Shown here one piece after another: positions 38,282 through 47,174 of a stretch of 64,000 nucleotides of DNA. The stretch's first letter is position 1. Each line of letters starts with the position of its first letter. Under the pieces are notes generated by a model. The model worked only from the letters and a program-made list of their open reading frames with translations, was not told where the DNA came from and ran no database searches. The translations under genes and the position numbers were made by a program. This stretch comes from Bacteroidota bacterium (GTDB lineage: Bacteria > Bacteroidota > Bacteroidia > Cytophagales > Cyclobacteriaceae), in NCBI GenBank assembly GCA_016178785.1, contig JACOSO010000067.1:1-64000 (forward strand). The letters run 5' to 3'.

Positions 38282-38929
38282 CTATTTTTTAATGTATTGA
38301 GATTGCTTGAATGCCTGGTCTATTGATTTTAAAGTAACCTCAGGGTAATTAGGTGATGACACTAAATCTCCAATATCACAATACCAAATCAGGTTTGGTT
38401 TACCTTTATACTTATTCTTCATGTCAAAAAATTCGATGTACAGGTTAGCCTGATCTGAAACACTTACTGTTGGATAATAGCCTCCATAGCCATAACCGTA
38501 GCCGTACCCATAGCCGTAGCCATACCCGTAAGGGTTATAGCTATACGATTGATACACATTATAATTTTCAACAACGAATACATAGACTTTGAAGTCAGGG
38601 TTTTGTTTCGCACTAACCTGAGTGTAACCGGCCGCATCAAGTTTTGATTTCAGTTCACCTGTTATCAAGTTGGCATAATCCCCTAGCGAACTATTGTATC
38701 CCTTGCACTTAAGACATTGTAGCGTATCCTTCGGATCATTGTCGGTGCTGTTGAAATAGCTCAACGTATCCAATGGCAAATAATAATATGACTTTTTTGA
38801 AAAGTTTACCGTATCGTTATAGTCGGTGATCACCACCATGTTTTTTACCAGGTCGCCCGAATTCGGCTTCGGCATGCAGGCTGTAAAAAAGATAGAGCCA
38901 AAAAATACTGCAATCAGAATTCTTTTCAT
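38282..38929 (-). CDS. DUF4136 lipoprotein with Gly-Tyr repeat
   Basis: 215 residues. Lipobox FTAC at residue 18. The DUF4136 fold follows: TVNFSKKSYYYLPLD, and the C-terminal segment NLYIEFFDMKNK and IWYCDIGD. A tract of eight Gly-Tyr pairs (PYGYGYGYGYG-type, about residues 136-150) comes from a hexanucleotide repeat near 38483-38530. DUF4136 proteins are common outer-membrane lipoproteins; the tyrosine-rich tract could mediate stacking or adhesion. The repeat could also vary in length between strains (inference). Confidence 0.8.
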   Translation of the reverse strand: MKRILIAVFFGSIFFTACMPKPNSGDLVKNMVVITDYNDTVNFSKKSYYYLPLDTLSYFNSTDNDPKDTLQCLKCKGYNSSLGDYANLITGELKSKLDAAGYTQVSAKQNPDFKVYVFVVENYNVYQSYSYNPYGYGYGYGYGYGYGYGGYYPTVSVSDQANLYIEFFDMKNKYKGKPNLIWYCDIGDLVSSPNYPEVTLKSIDQAFKQSQYIKK

Positions 38930-38965
38930 TCACTTTTAGCTTTTCGGTTAAAGTTAATTCTTTAA

Positions 38966-40393
38966 TCAACGTCTTCCATGGCCACCACTATGTCCGCCTC
39001 CGCCAAATCCACCGTTTCCAAAACCTCCACCCATTCGGTTTCCACCTCCAAAACTACCACCTCTTACGTTGCCCCAGTTTTGCTGATGAAATTGGTTCGC
39101 ATGATAATTGGAATAGAAATGATGATCGAAATTTCCTGAATGATTAATCGAATTTCTAAATTGATTTTGATTCAGGCCAGAATTATTCCTTGATTGTCGA
39201 TTAACGTTTCCGTAGTTCGTTCGATTGCTGTTGCTGCCTTGGCCATTCAGATTATTTGAGATTCTTGTGTTATTGATTCTTGAAAAATGATTGTTCACCG
39301 TAGTGCTGAATCCCCTGTAAACATTGATGTTGTTCACAAATCTGCGATGGGCAGTGTAATAATTATTGCAATAACTATAGTAGCGCGGATAGTGACGGTA
39401 GCCATAATTAAAAAACCAGCCCGAATATAAGTGTGATGGCAGACCAACCACCACCAGGCTTCCGCCAGAGCCTACATAAAATCCAGTATAATAATACAGT
39501 GGCATCGGGTACCACATCGGATTGGAGTACCAATAAGGATAACCAAACCAATAGGGATAAGGATATGGACTATAATTAGAGCTATAATAATTGTTCACCA
39601 CGGCAGGCTGATTTTGGTTTTGCTGCTCCTGATCATTCGTGTTTGCAAAATCCTGAGCAGATTTTTTCATTTCTTCCTGCATCTTTGGATCACTCTCCAC
39701 TCGATTTTTGTATTCTGCAAGATCTTTTTGATTTTGTTCATTGATCTGTGCGCTCAGCGCATCCAGTTTTTCTTTCGTTCCTTTCGGATCCTCCTTATAA
39801 GCCTCACCCAAGCTCACAACTAAGTCGATTCGTTCGGTGAGCAGATTCATCACTTCGGGTTTGCCAATAATTTTATTGAAATCAGCTTGCACATCGACCG
39901 GTAGATCTTCGGTGATCTTATGTAACGCTTTTTGTGAGGACTGGTATGTTTTGTCCATCGATTTTAATTCAGACAAATGCATAGGATACAAATCGCCCAC
40001 AGCAGCGACCACTTCTTTAGGGTAGTTGCTCAATGTAGGTTTGACTTGCTCCAATGTTTTTGGTGAATCTTCCACCAACTGATGAACCAAGTCCGGATAG
40101 CGGCTGAGTTCATAATACTTCATTTGCTCCTCACGAGGGTAGTTGGAAACCAAATCCTGAAAGGATTGGCTTGTTCTCGCTTGTATCCGTTCAAGCTTTA
40201 CAATTTTCTGGGAATACTGTGATACATTCAAGATGGCTTCGCGCACATCGGGCGGATAAGGCGCGATTGATGAAATGATATCTTCATCGTCTTTCTTGAG
40301 GCTGTCTTGATACGATTGAGAATACGTGAGAACTGATGTTACAAGAAATAAAACAAGGCAAAGACCTCTCGTCACATTCATTTTCGTTTTCAT
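38966..40393 (-). CDS. secreted protein with Tyr/Pro-rich middle and Gly-rich tail
   Basis: 475 residues with a signal peptide (1-26, ending TYSQ). The first half is helical and acidic (DDEDIISSIAPYPPDVREAIL; NYPREEQMKYYELSRYPD), the middle is Tyr/Pro/Trp-rich (YPYPYWFGYPYW, YYYTGFYVG), and the tail is Asn-rich then Gly-rich (GGGFGNGGFGGG, ending GHGRR). This composition resembles Bacteroidota surface or fibre-like proteins. It is the first gene of the operon with DUF4136 and a barrel protein, an envelope set of unknown function. Confidence 0.65.
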   Translation of the reverse strand: MKTKMNVTRGLCLVLFLVTSVLTYSQSYQDSLKKDDEDIISSIAPYPPDVREAILNVSQYSQKIVKLERIQARTSQSFQDLVSNYPREEQMKYYELSRYPDLVHQLVEDSPKTLEQVKPTLSNYPKEVVAAVGDLYPMHLSELKSMDKTYQSSQKALHKITEDLPVDVQADFNKIIGKPEVMNLLTERIDLVVSLGEAYKEDPKGTKEKLDALSAQINEQNQKDLAEYKNRVESDPKMQEEMKKSAQDFANTNDQEQQNQNQPAVVNNYYSSNYSPYPYPYWFGYPYWYSNPMWYPMPLYYYTGFYVGSGGSLVVVGLPSHLYSGWFFNYGYRHYPRYYSYCNNYYTAHRRFVNNINVYRGFSTTVNNHFSRINNTRISNNLNGQGSNSNRTNYGNVNRQSRNNSGLNQNQFRNSINHSGNFDHHFYSNYHANQFHQQNWGNVRGGSFGGGNRMGGGFGNGGFGGGGHSGGHGRR

Positions 40394-40551
40394 ATGTCAT
40401 TATGCAGTTATGCATTGCTTGTTAGACACTTAAACGAATGAGAAAGTTTAATTGTTGTTTTGAGAAACTTAATCTGTCGATTTATAGCGGGTATTTGACT
40501 CTGGACCGTGGCTTTGCTTGCTTTTTGCCTTCACTTCATTTTTTCTAACTA

Positions 40552-41442
40552 TTATTCCTCATCCTCCCAAACTACGGCATTTATCTTCCAACCTCTGACG
40601 GTCTTGATGAACTGAAAAAATTTATTACCTGATTGTTTAAAAAAGGCGCCATTCAAATAACCGCTCTTCTCGTACTTTGAAAATCGTTGAGCAATCCTTC
40701 CAATGATTTTTGTCTCTTCATTAATTTCTTTCTCTTCGAAGTCTTTCAGTGTTCCATCCGTTAGAATTTTTTTTCGAGGCTCAACGAACGCTCGAAGGTT
40801 ATAAACTTCCTCTTTCAGTCCTGATTTTTTAATAATTATTGTCTCAGGAAGGCAGAGATCATTTATAACTTCAAGGTTTACTTTCTGTTGATTGGCATTC
40901 GTAAAAACAGAAAAGAAAGACGTTGTTAGATAATCAATCGAATATTTATCTATTGAAATTGAATAGAGAAGAAGTTCTTCATTTTCAATCTCAACCCGCT
41001 TTTCAAATTGAAAACCCAATTTTTTTAGCAGCCCAATTGAATTTACATTCTCTTTAATTGTGGTAGCTAAAATTTTGGGAGAGTAATTCTCATTGACAAG
41101 ATATTGCAAGAAAGTGCTTGTTGCCTCATAAGCAAACCCCTGTTTTGTATGATTTGGAAGAAAAGCAAAGCCCAGGTCAAAAAAATCCAGGTAATCTCTT
41201 TTCACTAATGATACAATCCCAATCGGAATAAGTTGTTCGTGCAGTCGCACCACCCAATAATTGACGTTAGGATTATTCATTATTGTTTGAACAAGGTCAC
41301 GCGCGTCCTCTTTTGTTTTTACGTTTCGATCACCAATAAATCTGATCCACTCAGGAGTATTTACTAATTCATAAATAAAATCAATATCACCCAACGACAA
41401 CTTGGTAAGTGAGAGTCTTTTAGACGAGAGCGAGTTTTGCAT
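40552..41442 (-). CDS. GNAT acetyltransferase fused to NTF2-like domain
   Basis: 296 residues. The N-terminal 165 residues are a RimJ/RimL-type GNAT fold: RLSLTKLSLGDIDFIYELVN, the acetyl-CoA loop near FLPNHTKQGFAYEAT, and NVNSIGLLKKLGFQFEKRV. Residues 175-296 (SIDYLTTSFFSVFTN, VYNLRAFVEPR, YLNGAFFKQSGNKFFQFIKTVRGWKINAVVW) match the NTF2/SnoaL-like cone fold, which binds small molecules or forms dimers. The fusion implies that substrate sensing and N-acetylation act in one chain; substrate unknown. It stands alone, divergent from the TfoX-N gene. Confidence 0.7.
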   Translation of the reverse strand: MQNSLSSKRLSLTKLSLGDIDFIYELVNTPEWIRFIGDRNVKTKEDARDLVQTIMNNPNVNYWVVRLHEQLIPIGIVSLVKRDYLDFFDLGFAFLPNHTKQGFAYEATSTFLQYLVNENYSPKILATTIKENVNSIGLLKKLGFQFEKRVEIENEELLLYSISIDKYSIDYLTTSFFSVFTNANQQKVNLEVINDLCLPETIIIKKSGLKEEVYNLRAFVEPRKKILTDGTLKDFEEKEINEETKIIGRIAQRFSKYEKSGYLNGAFFKQSGNKFFQFIKTVRGWKINAVVWEDEE

Positions 41443-41524
41443 GGATTAAGACAGAACGTCAAATATAACCTCAGCGGTTTCAAAAACCGCGGAAGTTTTA
41501 GTGCCGGCATTGTATATTTAAATC

Positions 41525-41863
41525 ATGATCAACGAAAAACTAACCCAACGCGTACGCGAAGCCCTGACTGATGTACCGAAAGTAAAGGAGAAGAAAATGT
41601 TTCGTGGTATTACTTTCATGGTCAATGGCAAAATGTGCGTCAGTGTAGGCGATGAAGAACTGATGTGTCGAATAGATCCTGAAATATTTGATGAGGCCCT
41701 GGAGAAAAATGGCGCCCGACCGATGATTCATGGCGACCGCACCATGCAGGGTTTTGTATTTGTACATGAATCTTCCATAGCGCGCAAAAAAGATTTTGAC
41801 TACTGGATAAATCTATCCCTTTCCTTCAATAAGAAAGCTAAGGCATCGAAAAAGAAAAAATAG
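41525..41863 (+). CDS. TfoX N-terminal domain protein
   Basis: 112 residues matching the TfoX/Sxy N-terminal domain: KKMFRGITFMVNGKMCVSVGDEELMCRIDPE near residues 23-53, with a basic C-terminal tail (SKKKK). In gamma-proteobacteria TfoX/Sxy activates competence genes, but single-domain members in Bacteroidota have no known function. It is followed 21 bases later by an amidohydrolase. Confidence 0.85.
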   Translation: MINEKLTQRVREALTDVPKVKEKKMFRGITFMVNGKMCVSVGDEELMCRIDPEIFDEALEKNGARPMIHGDRTMQGFVFVHESSIARKKDFDYWINLSLSFNKKAKASKKKK

Positions 41864-41884
41864 AAAATATTAACCTGCTTAAAA

Positions 41885-43324
41885 ATGAAAAGCACAATTA
41901 ACTCAAAAAAAATTGTCATTAGTATTCTGATCACCACCTTAAGTTTAACAAGTAGCGCCCAGACGTTTTCAGATAACGTAAAAAGGTTTGTCGGCTTTCA
42001 GCAAGAGTCATTTGCCATTACTAACGCAACATTAATTGATGGTAAAGGCACCGCGCCTCAATCGAACATGACGCTGATTGTAAAAGGTGGGAGGATCACA
42101 GAGGTTGGTGCATCTGGTAAAATTTCTATTCCTGCGGGAATTCAAATCATTGACGCCAAAGGCAAAACATTAATTCCGGGATTTGTGATGCTTCATGAAC
42201 ATATCTTCTACACGAAGATTTTTGAAAATGAATTCAACGTAGTGAATATGACTAACACGTTCCCCCGAATGTATTTGGCAGGCGGAGTCACAACCATGAG
42301 AACAGCCGGAAGTGTTTCACCACACACCGACCTAAACATTAACCGATTGATTACAGAAGGAAAAATGACCGGGCCAAAGATGGATGTCACGGGTCCTTTC
42401 ATTGAACGAGCTTCTGATTTTAAAATTCCTCAACTACCTATCCTTCCAAATGACCAGTCGGCCGGAGTCACGGTAGATTATTGGGCAGACCATGGCAGTA
42501 CCTCATTCAAAGTGTACATGCACATTACTAAAAATGATTTGACGCAGGTAGTGCAACGCGCACATGCTCATGCTATGAAAGTGACCGGCCACTTGTGTTC
42601 TGTTACCTATTCTGAGGCGAGCGAAATCGGCATAGATAATCTGGAGCACGGATTTATGGCCAGCAGCGATTTTGTTGCTGACAAACAGAGCGATTTGTGC
42701 GATGCGTTTAAACAGCGTTCGAGCTTACTGAGTTTGAATAAAGACGATGAACGAATGACTAATCTGATGAAAATCTTAATTCAACGAGGCATTACGATTA
42801 CCTCCACTCCTGCCGTCTTCGCTCCATCAACTGATAACGAAATGGTTCTGGGTGGCGGTGAAGCTGCTCTTCATCCTGATATTTTAAAAGATTTAAAAAC
42901 ACGCTATGACCGGACTCTGGGGAAAGATTCGAATCAAAGAAAGCTCTTCGAAAAAGAATTGTACTGGATTAAAAAATTCTATGACATGGGTGGCAAACTA
43001 GTTATTGGCACCGACCCTACCGGATCAGGTCGTACCATAGCAGGGTATTCGAATCTGTGGTCACTTGAAATTTTAGTGAAAGCAGGATTCAGCTTGCCAC
43101 AAGCGGTTATGCTATGCACACTCAAAGGAGCAGAATATCTCAAACGCGATAAAGATGTGGGGAGCATCGAAAAAGGGAAAGCCGCTGATTTTATTTTAAT
43201 TGATGGTGACCTCACAACCAATGTGGGTAACATTCGAAAAATACAATGGGTATTTAAAGATGGCATTGGCTATGATTCCAAAACCATATTTGAATCCGTG
43301 AAAGGAAAGGTTGGGCTCTACTAG
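41885..43324 (+). CDS. exported amidohydrolase (imidazolonepropionase-like)
   Basis: 479 residues with a signal peptide (to about residue 25, ending SSAQ). The amidohydrolase core: PGFVMLHEHIF (metal His-x-His), the possible bridging Lys in SFKVYM, VTGHLCS, NLEHGF and GTDPTGSG. Substrate is not known; periplasmic members of this group cleave amides or cyclic peptides. Compared with hutI (31896), the metal loop and C-terminal region differ, so they are not recent duplicates. Confidence 0.8.
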   Translation: MKSTINSKKIVISILITTLSLTSSAQTFSDNVKRFVGFQQESFAITNATLIDGKGTAPQSNMTLIVKGGRITEVGASGKISIPAGIQIIDAKGKTLIPGFVMLHEHIFYTKIFENEFNVVNMTNTFPRMYLAGGVTTMRTAGSVSPHTDLNINRLITEGKMTGPKMDVTGPFIERASDFKIPQLPILPNDQSAGVTVDYWADHGSTSFKVYMHITKNDLTQVVQRAHAHAMKVTGHLCSVTYSEASEIGIDNLEHGFMASSDFVADKQSDLCDAFKQRSSLLSLNKDDERMTNLMKILIQRGITITSTPAVFAPSTDNEMVLGGGEAALHPDILKDLKTRYDRTLGKDSNQRKLFEKELYWIKKFYDMGGKLVIGTDPTGSGRTIAGYSNLWSLEILVKAGFSLPQAVMLCTLKGAEYLKRDKDVGSIEKGKAADFILIDGDLTTNVGNIRKIQWVFKDGIGYDSKTIFESVKGKVGLY

Positions 43325-43383
43325 CCTCGATTTGTTTATTTCAAGGATTGGGTTGTTTTTCCTCAACTCACTACCTTCGTAGT

Positions 43384-44349
43384 ATGAACCGCATCGACAG
43401 GCTCACTGCTATTCTCATTCATTTGCAAACAAAACGTGTAGTGAAGGCAGAAGAAATAGCTTCACGCTTTGGCATGAGTCTGCGCACAGTCTATCGTGAC
43501 GTGAAAGCGTTGATGGAAGCAGGTGTACCCATCGGCTCAGAAGCAGGCAAAGGCTACTTTATTGTAGATGGATTTCATCTGCCGCCCGTAATGTTTACTC
43601 AGGATGAGGCCAATTCCATGTTGCTTGCCGGCAAACTTGTTGATAAAATGGCCGATAAATCAGTTCGCCTTGCTTTTGATTCCGCTTTGTATAAAATCAA
43701 GGCAGTATTGAGCGATCCTGAAAAAGATCATCTTGAGAATTTAGATTCTAACATTGGGGTCTTCTTGCGCTCGCGTTATGAGCATCGCGAGCAAACGGAT
43801 TTTCCTGACGATTTTCTTACTGAGATACAGCGAGGAATTGCACAACGTAATGTGTTGAGCATCGAATATGTAAACATGGATGAGGCTTTGACGCAGCGAC
43901 ATATCGAGCCTATTGGCATTTTTTATTACAGCATGGCGTGGCATTTGATTGCGTGGTGCAGGCTGCGCGATAGTTACAGGAATTTCAGAGCTGACCGAAT
44001 CAAGTCACTAAAAACCACGGGGGAAAATTTTGAAAAACGAAGCGCAATTTCGCTGCAAGAATATTTCAGGACAATGTACCAGACAAATCAAAACCTGATT
44101 CGTGTGGTGGTAACATTTGAGAAATCTGCGTTGCGAGGTAGGCCATTGTACGGAAGTTTGTCACAAGAAGATTTGGGTACACGCATCCGTTCAGAATTTA
44201 TGATGGACAGTCTTGATTACATGGCACATTGGCTGCTCATGTTCGGACCCAATGTTGAAATTGAACAACCTGAAGAACTGAAAACTAAGGTGGCCGAAAT
44301 CACTGAAGCACTCTTCAAGCACCATTCACTAACTGGCCAACCCGCGTAA
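43384..44349 (+). CDS. HTH/WYL-domain transcriptional regulator (YafY/DeoR-like)
   Basis: 321 residues from the ATG at 43384 (an upstream frame to 43348 lacks homology). The helix-turn-helix MNRIDRLTAILIHLQTKRVVKAEEIASRFGMSLRTVYRDVKALME is of the DeoR type, and the middle holds a WYL ligand-sensing domain (IEPIGIFYYSMAWHLIAWCRLRDSYRNFRADRI). A C-terminal WCX-like dimerisation region follows. It precedes a run of small genes (44481-46592), and as the only regulator there it may control them (inference). A TACCTTCG box (43371) close to the ATG suggests a very short leader. Confidence 0.85.
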   Translation: MNRIDRLTAILIHLQTKRVVKAEEIASRFGMSLRTVYRDVKALMEAGVPIGSEAGKGYFIVDGFHLPPVMFTQDEANSMLLAGKLVDKMADKSVRLAFDSALYKIKAVLSDPEKDHLENLDSNIGVFLRSRYEHREQTDFPDDFLTEIQRGIAQRNVLSIEYVNMDEALTQRHIEPIGIFYYSMAWHLIAWCRLRDSYRNFRADRIKSLKTTGENFEKRSAISLQEYFRTMYQTNQNLIRVVVTFEKSALRGRPLYGSLSQEDLGTRIRSEFMMDSLDYMAHWLLMFGPNVEIEQPEELKTKVAEITEALFKHHSLTGQPA

Positions 44350-44480
44350 TCTCACACGTTTCGGGTTACTACTGACATACTGTTGTCAGTCCTTCCAAAA
44401 AATAATTAATAAAATCTTTTCACTGCTGTCATAGGGTTGACATGGCGCATGCGTTGTTTAGCATAAAAATTAAACAACCC

Positions 44481-44945
44481 ATGAGCACAACACCACAAGT
44501 AAAAGAGATAAAACCGGTTAGTTTTTTGTACTACAGAACCGAAACTTCTGTCAATGAATTAATTAATCTTCTACCCGTTAGTCAAGAGATCATTCAGGAA
44601 GCAGTTCAGTATAAGCTTCCGATTATGGGCGCGGTACACTGGCACTACTTTGGTTTTGACGGAGACCTGACTAAGGCATTCACACTTGAAGTCGCAGTAC
44701 CCGTTGGCAAAGTTATCAACGACTATGATGGAAAGTTTCATTTCAAGAGAACTCAACCTTTCAAATGTGTTTGCATGACGCATGAAGGGTCGTGGCAAGA
44801 GTTACCTAAAAGCTACGGTTCAATCATGAAATTTATTTCTGACAAGAAATTCATGCCTTCCTCCGCAATACGGGAGGTTTATGTAAATGCCGATTTTGAG
44901 AATCCGGAAGCAAACGTAACCGAAATACAATTTGGAATACAGTAA
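44481..44945 (+). CDS. GyrI-like small-molecule-binding protein
   Basis: 154 residues from the ATG at 44481 (44442 is an alternative). The bacterial transcription-activator effector-binding / GyrI-like fold is indicated by the paired strands VSFLYYRTETSVNEL, KLPIMGAVHWHYFGF, FTLEVAVPVG and VYVNADFENP. Family members bind drug-like ligands or inhibit gyrase; the specific role is unknown. It lies in a stress-type cluster behind the WYL regulator. Confidence 0.72.
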   Translation: MSTTPQVKEIKPVSFLYYRTETSVNELINLLPVSQEIIQEAVQYKLPIMGAVHWHYFGFDGDLTKAFTLEVAVPVGKVINDYDGKFHFKRTQPFKCVCMTHEGSWQELPKSYGSIMKFISDKKFMPSSAIREVYVNADFENPEANVTEIQFGIQ

Positions 44946-45029
44946 AAACCATAGGCTGGATTGGGTGTATTTATTCACCGGAATTTTGGTGGCTGGCATT
45001 GCCCTTTATTTAATGACAATTTAAAAAAT

Positions 45030-45245
45030 ATGGAGGTATTGGTTTTTAAAACGTCTGTAGTAGATCAACTTAGTGTAAGAACACTGAAACCTGAACTCGA
45101 CCGATTGGCAGGAAGAGGCAAATGGAATTTTGACCTTTCCGATTGCGATAACATTCTTCGAATCGCTTCGGAAAAAGTTCATCCGGAAAAAGCGATTCAG
45201 TTGCTTGATTATTTTGGATTTGCCTGCGCGGAATTAGAAGACTGA
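45030..45245 (+). CDS. small conserved protein, ferredoxin-like fold
   Basis: 71 residues from the ATG at 45030: MEVLVFKTSVVDQLSVRTL, then GRGKWNFDLSDCDNILRI and a tail ending FACAELED. The alternating beta-alpha-beta pattern with a single Cys resembles heavy-metal-associated-like domains, but the CxxC motif is missing, so metal binding is not implied. It is 4 bases upstream of the reductase-like gene. Confidence 0.6.
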   Translation: MEVLVFKTSVVDQLSVRTLKPELDRLAGRGKWNFDLSDCDNILRIASEKVHPEKAIQLLDYFGFACAELED

Positions 45246-45248
45246 ATT

Positions 45249-45764
45249 ATGCGAAAAATAATTCTCAGTGTGGCTGTAAGTTTAGATGGTTTCATCGAGG
45301 GGCCAAAAGGCGAATACGATTGGTGCCCTCCCCCATCAAAAACAGAGATGGCGGAATTTTTATCAGACATCGATACGATTTTTATGGGGAGGAAAAGTTA
45401 TGAGCTTGCCGGCAGCAATATGTTTCCCGGAAAAGAACATTATGTTTTTTCAGATACATTGAACGGAAAAGCAAAGGGAGTTTATATCATCCGTAGCAAC
45501 ATGTTCAAGAGTGTGCACCTGATGCTTCAGGAAAAGGGAAAAAATATCTGGTTATTCGGTGGCGCTAGTCTCATCACCACATTCATCAATGAAAACCTGG
45601 TAGATGAAATGTGGCTGGCCTTTGTGCCCATAATTCTGGGTGGAGGCAAGCCTTTGTTTCAAAACATTGCAGAGCGTAAAAAATATAAACTCACCGAATC
45701 AACCGTGACAGGTGAGTACCTTTCTGTAAAGCTTGTGAAAAATAATTCTAAACATAAAAAATGA
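45249..45764 (+). CDS. dihydrofolate reductase / RibD C-terminal-like protein
   Basis: 171 residues. The RibD C-terminal fold: KIILSVAVSLDGFIEGPKGEYDW, IDTIFMGRKSYEL, WLFGGASLITTFINENLVDEMWLAFVPIILGGGKPLF. In RibD this domain reduces a ribosyl-pyrimidine; stand-alone members are NADPH-dependent reductases with unknown substrates. The stop overlaps the next gene's start (ATGA), implying coupling with the SRPBCC protein. Confidence 0.8.
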   Translation: MRKIILSVAVSLDGFIEGPKGEYDWCPPPSKTEMAEFLSDIDTIFMGRKSYELAGSNMFPGKEHYVFSDTLNGKAKGVYIIRSNMFKSVHLMLQEKGKNIWLFGGASLITTFINENLVDEMWLAFVPIILGGGKPLFQNIAERKKYKLTESTVTGEYLSVKLVKNNSKHKK

Positions 45765-46192
45765 CTATGACCGACATTGTATGCACTACGTCTGTAGAAA
45801 TCAAGGCGCCAATTTCGAAAGTATGGAAAGCCCTTACTGAGCCCGAACAAATTAAAAAATATTTGTTTGGCACTGACACCATCTCCGATTGGAAAGTGGG
45901 AAGCCCAATCATTTTCTCAGGAGTTTGGGAAGGCAAACCTTATGAAGACAAAGGAACGATTCTTGCCATGGAGCCTGAAAAATTATTGAAGTACAATTAT
46001 TGGAGTAATTGGGCGGGCGAAGACATTCTTGAAAATAGACAGATCATCTCGTACCATTTGAAAAGTGAAAATGGAAAAACAGTTTTCACACTTACGCAAG
46101 AGAATTGCCCAACCAATGAAGCGCGCGATCACTCGGCAAGCAATTGGAATATGGTTTTGAGTTCAATGAAAGAAATGCTGGAAGAGAAATAA
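45761..46192 (+). CDS. SRPBCC/AHSA1 ligand-binding protein
   Basis: 143 residues with the AHSA1 helix-grip fold: SVEIKAPISKVWKALTEPEQIKKYLFG (residues 10-36), WKVGSPIIFSGVWEG, YKDKGTILAMEPEKLLKY-like, and the C-terminal helix NWNMVLSSMKEMLEEK. These domains bind hydrophobic ligands; many act with ArsR-type regulators. Co-translation with the reductase-like protein hints at a shared small-molecule response. Confidence 0.85.
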   Translation: MTMTDIVCTTSVEIKAPISKVWKALTEPEQIKKYLFGTDTISDWKVGSPIIFSGVWEGKPYEDKGTILAMEPEKLLKYNYWSNWAGEDILENRQIISYHLKSENGKTVFTLTQENCPTNEARDHSASNWNMVLSSMKEMLEEK

Positions 46193-46208
46193 GCATTACT
46201 TTTATTCC

Positions 46209-46592
46209 ATGCCCGAAGAAGCTGCCGATAAAACGCTAAATGATTTTCTAAAAGGAAAGTCAGATTTGACTCGTTCGTTATTCGATCATTTTATTGAAGA
46301 ATTTCAACGTATCGGAAAGGTTACTATCCATCCTGCCAAAACGATGATCGGCATTGCAACTCCGCGAAAGCGAATTGCCTACATTACTCAACTGGGGAAA
46401 AATTTCATTCACGTAGTCTTTCCATTTGAAAAGCCCTACGCTGACAATTTATGCTTCCAGAAAATTGCTCAAGTCCCTGGCGATGACAAGCAATACAACC
46501 ATCATTTTAGAATGTTGGCAAAAGAAGATGTGAACAAGGAAGTGATCTCGTTTATGAAGTTGGCATATAAGCTTGGGGGCCCTAAGGGGTAA
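46209..46592 (+). CDS. DUF5655 domain protein
   Basis: 127 residues: a helix at the N-terminus, then the DUF5655 core (FDHFIEEFQRIGKVTIHPAKTMIGI, TQLGKNFIHVVFPFEKPY, NHHFRMLAKEDVNKEVISFMKLAYK). DUF5655 proteins are small and often found in defence or stress settings; the biochemical role is unknown. It is the last gene before the repeat array. Confidence 0.8.
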   Translation: MPEEAADKTLNDFLKGKSDLTRSLFDHFIEEFQRIGKVTIHPAKTMIGIATPRKRIAYITQLGKNFIHVVFPFEKPYADNLCFQKIAQVPGDDKQYNHHFRMLAKEDVNKEVISFMKLAYKLGGPKG

Positions 46593-46613
46593 GCACTTGT
46601 TTCCAAAGGAGAA

Positions 46614-47160
46614 GACTCCGGTTCAGGAGATCCTTCGTTGCACTCAGGATTGGAGTCTAGGGAGGGGTATCATTCCTCTTAGATGCGGTAACAAAAAAAC
46701 TAAAACCAATTCTGAGCGACTGGCATAACGAGATTGTTTCAATGCTACAAGTTATGTTCTAGCGGAAAAGCGAGGCGGAGAAGACACGAGCGAAGAATCC
46801 CCTGTCCGGTGGACCGCTTTGTTGGATTCGAGCTCTGTTCAGGAGATCCTTCGTTGCACTCAGGATTGGAGTCGCGGTGGGTGGTTCGCTTCTCTTAGGA
46901 TGTGGTAACAAAAAAAACTAAAACCAATTCTGAGCGACTGGAGTAACGAGATAGCTTCAATGCTACAAGTTATGTTCTAGCACACAAGCGAGGCGGAGAA
47001 GACACGAGCGAAGAATCCCCTGTCCGGAGGACCGCTTTGTTGGATTCGAGCTCTGTTCAAGGGGATCCTTCGTTGCACTCAGGATTGGAGTCGCGTTGGG
47101 GGTTCGCTCCTCTTAGGCAGGGGGATCGCTGCGTTCAGGATTGGGACTTGCCTCAGGATT
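46614..47160. repeat. composite palindromic repeat block 1 (A1-B1-A2-B2-A3)
   Basis: Two 216-218-base units. Element A (GGAGATCCTTCGTTGCACTC followed by AGGATTGG) sits at 46625, 46841 and 47059, with a decayed copy at 47118. Element B (CCAATTCTGAGCG... GAAGAATCCCC, about 97 bases) sits at 46706-46802 and 46924-47020. The outer arms of A and B are inverted repeats of each other: CCAATTCTGA versus TCAGGATTGG, and GAAGAATCCCC versus GGGGATCCTTC. The GIY-YIG gene begins 15 bases on. The layout is built like a long REP/BIME, with B having an extra ~75-base insert in its loop. Confidence 0.75.
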
Positions 47161-47174
47161 AATAAATTTGTTTT

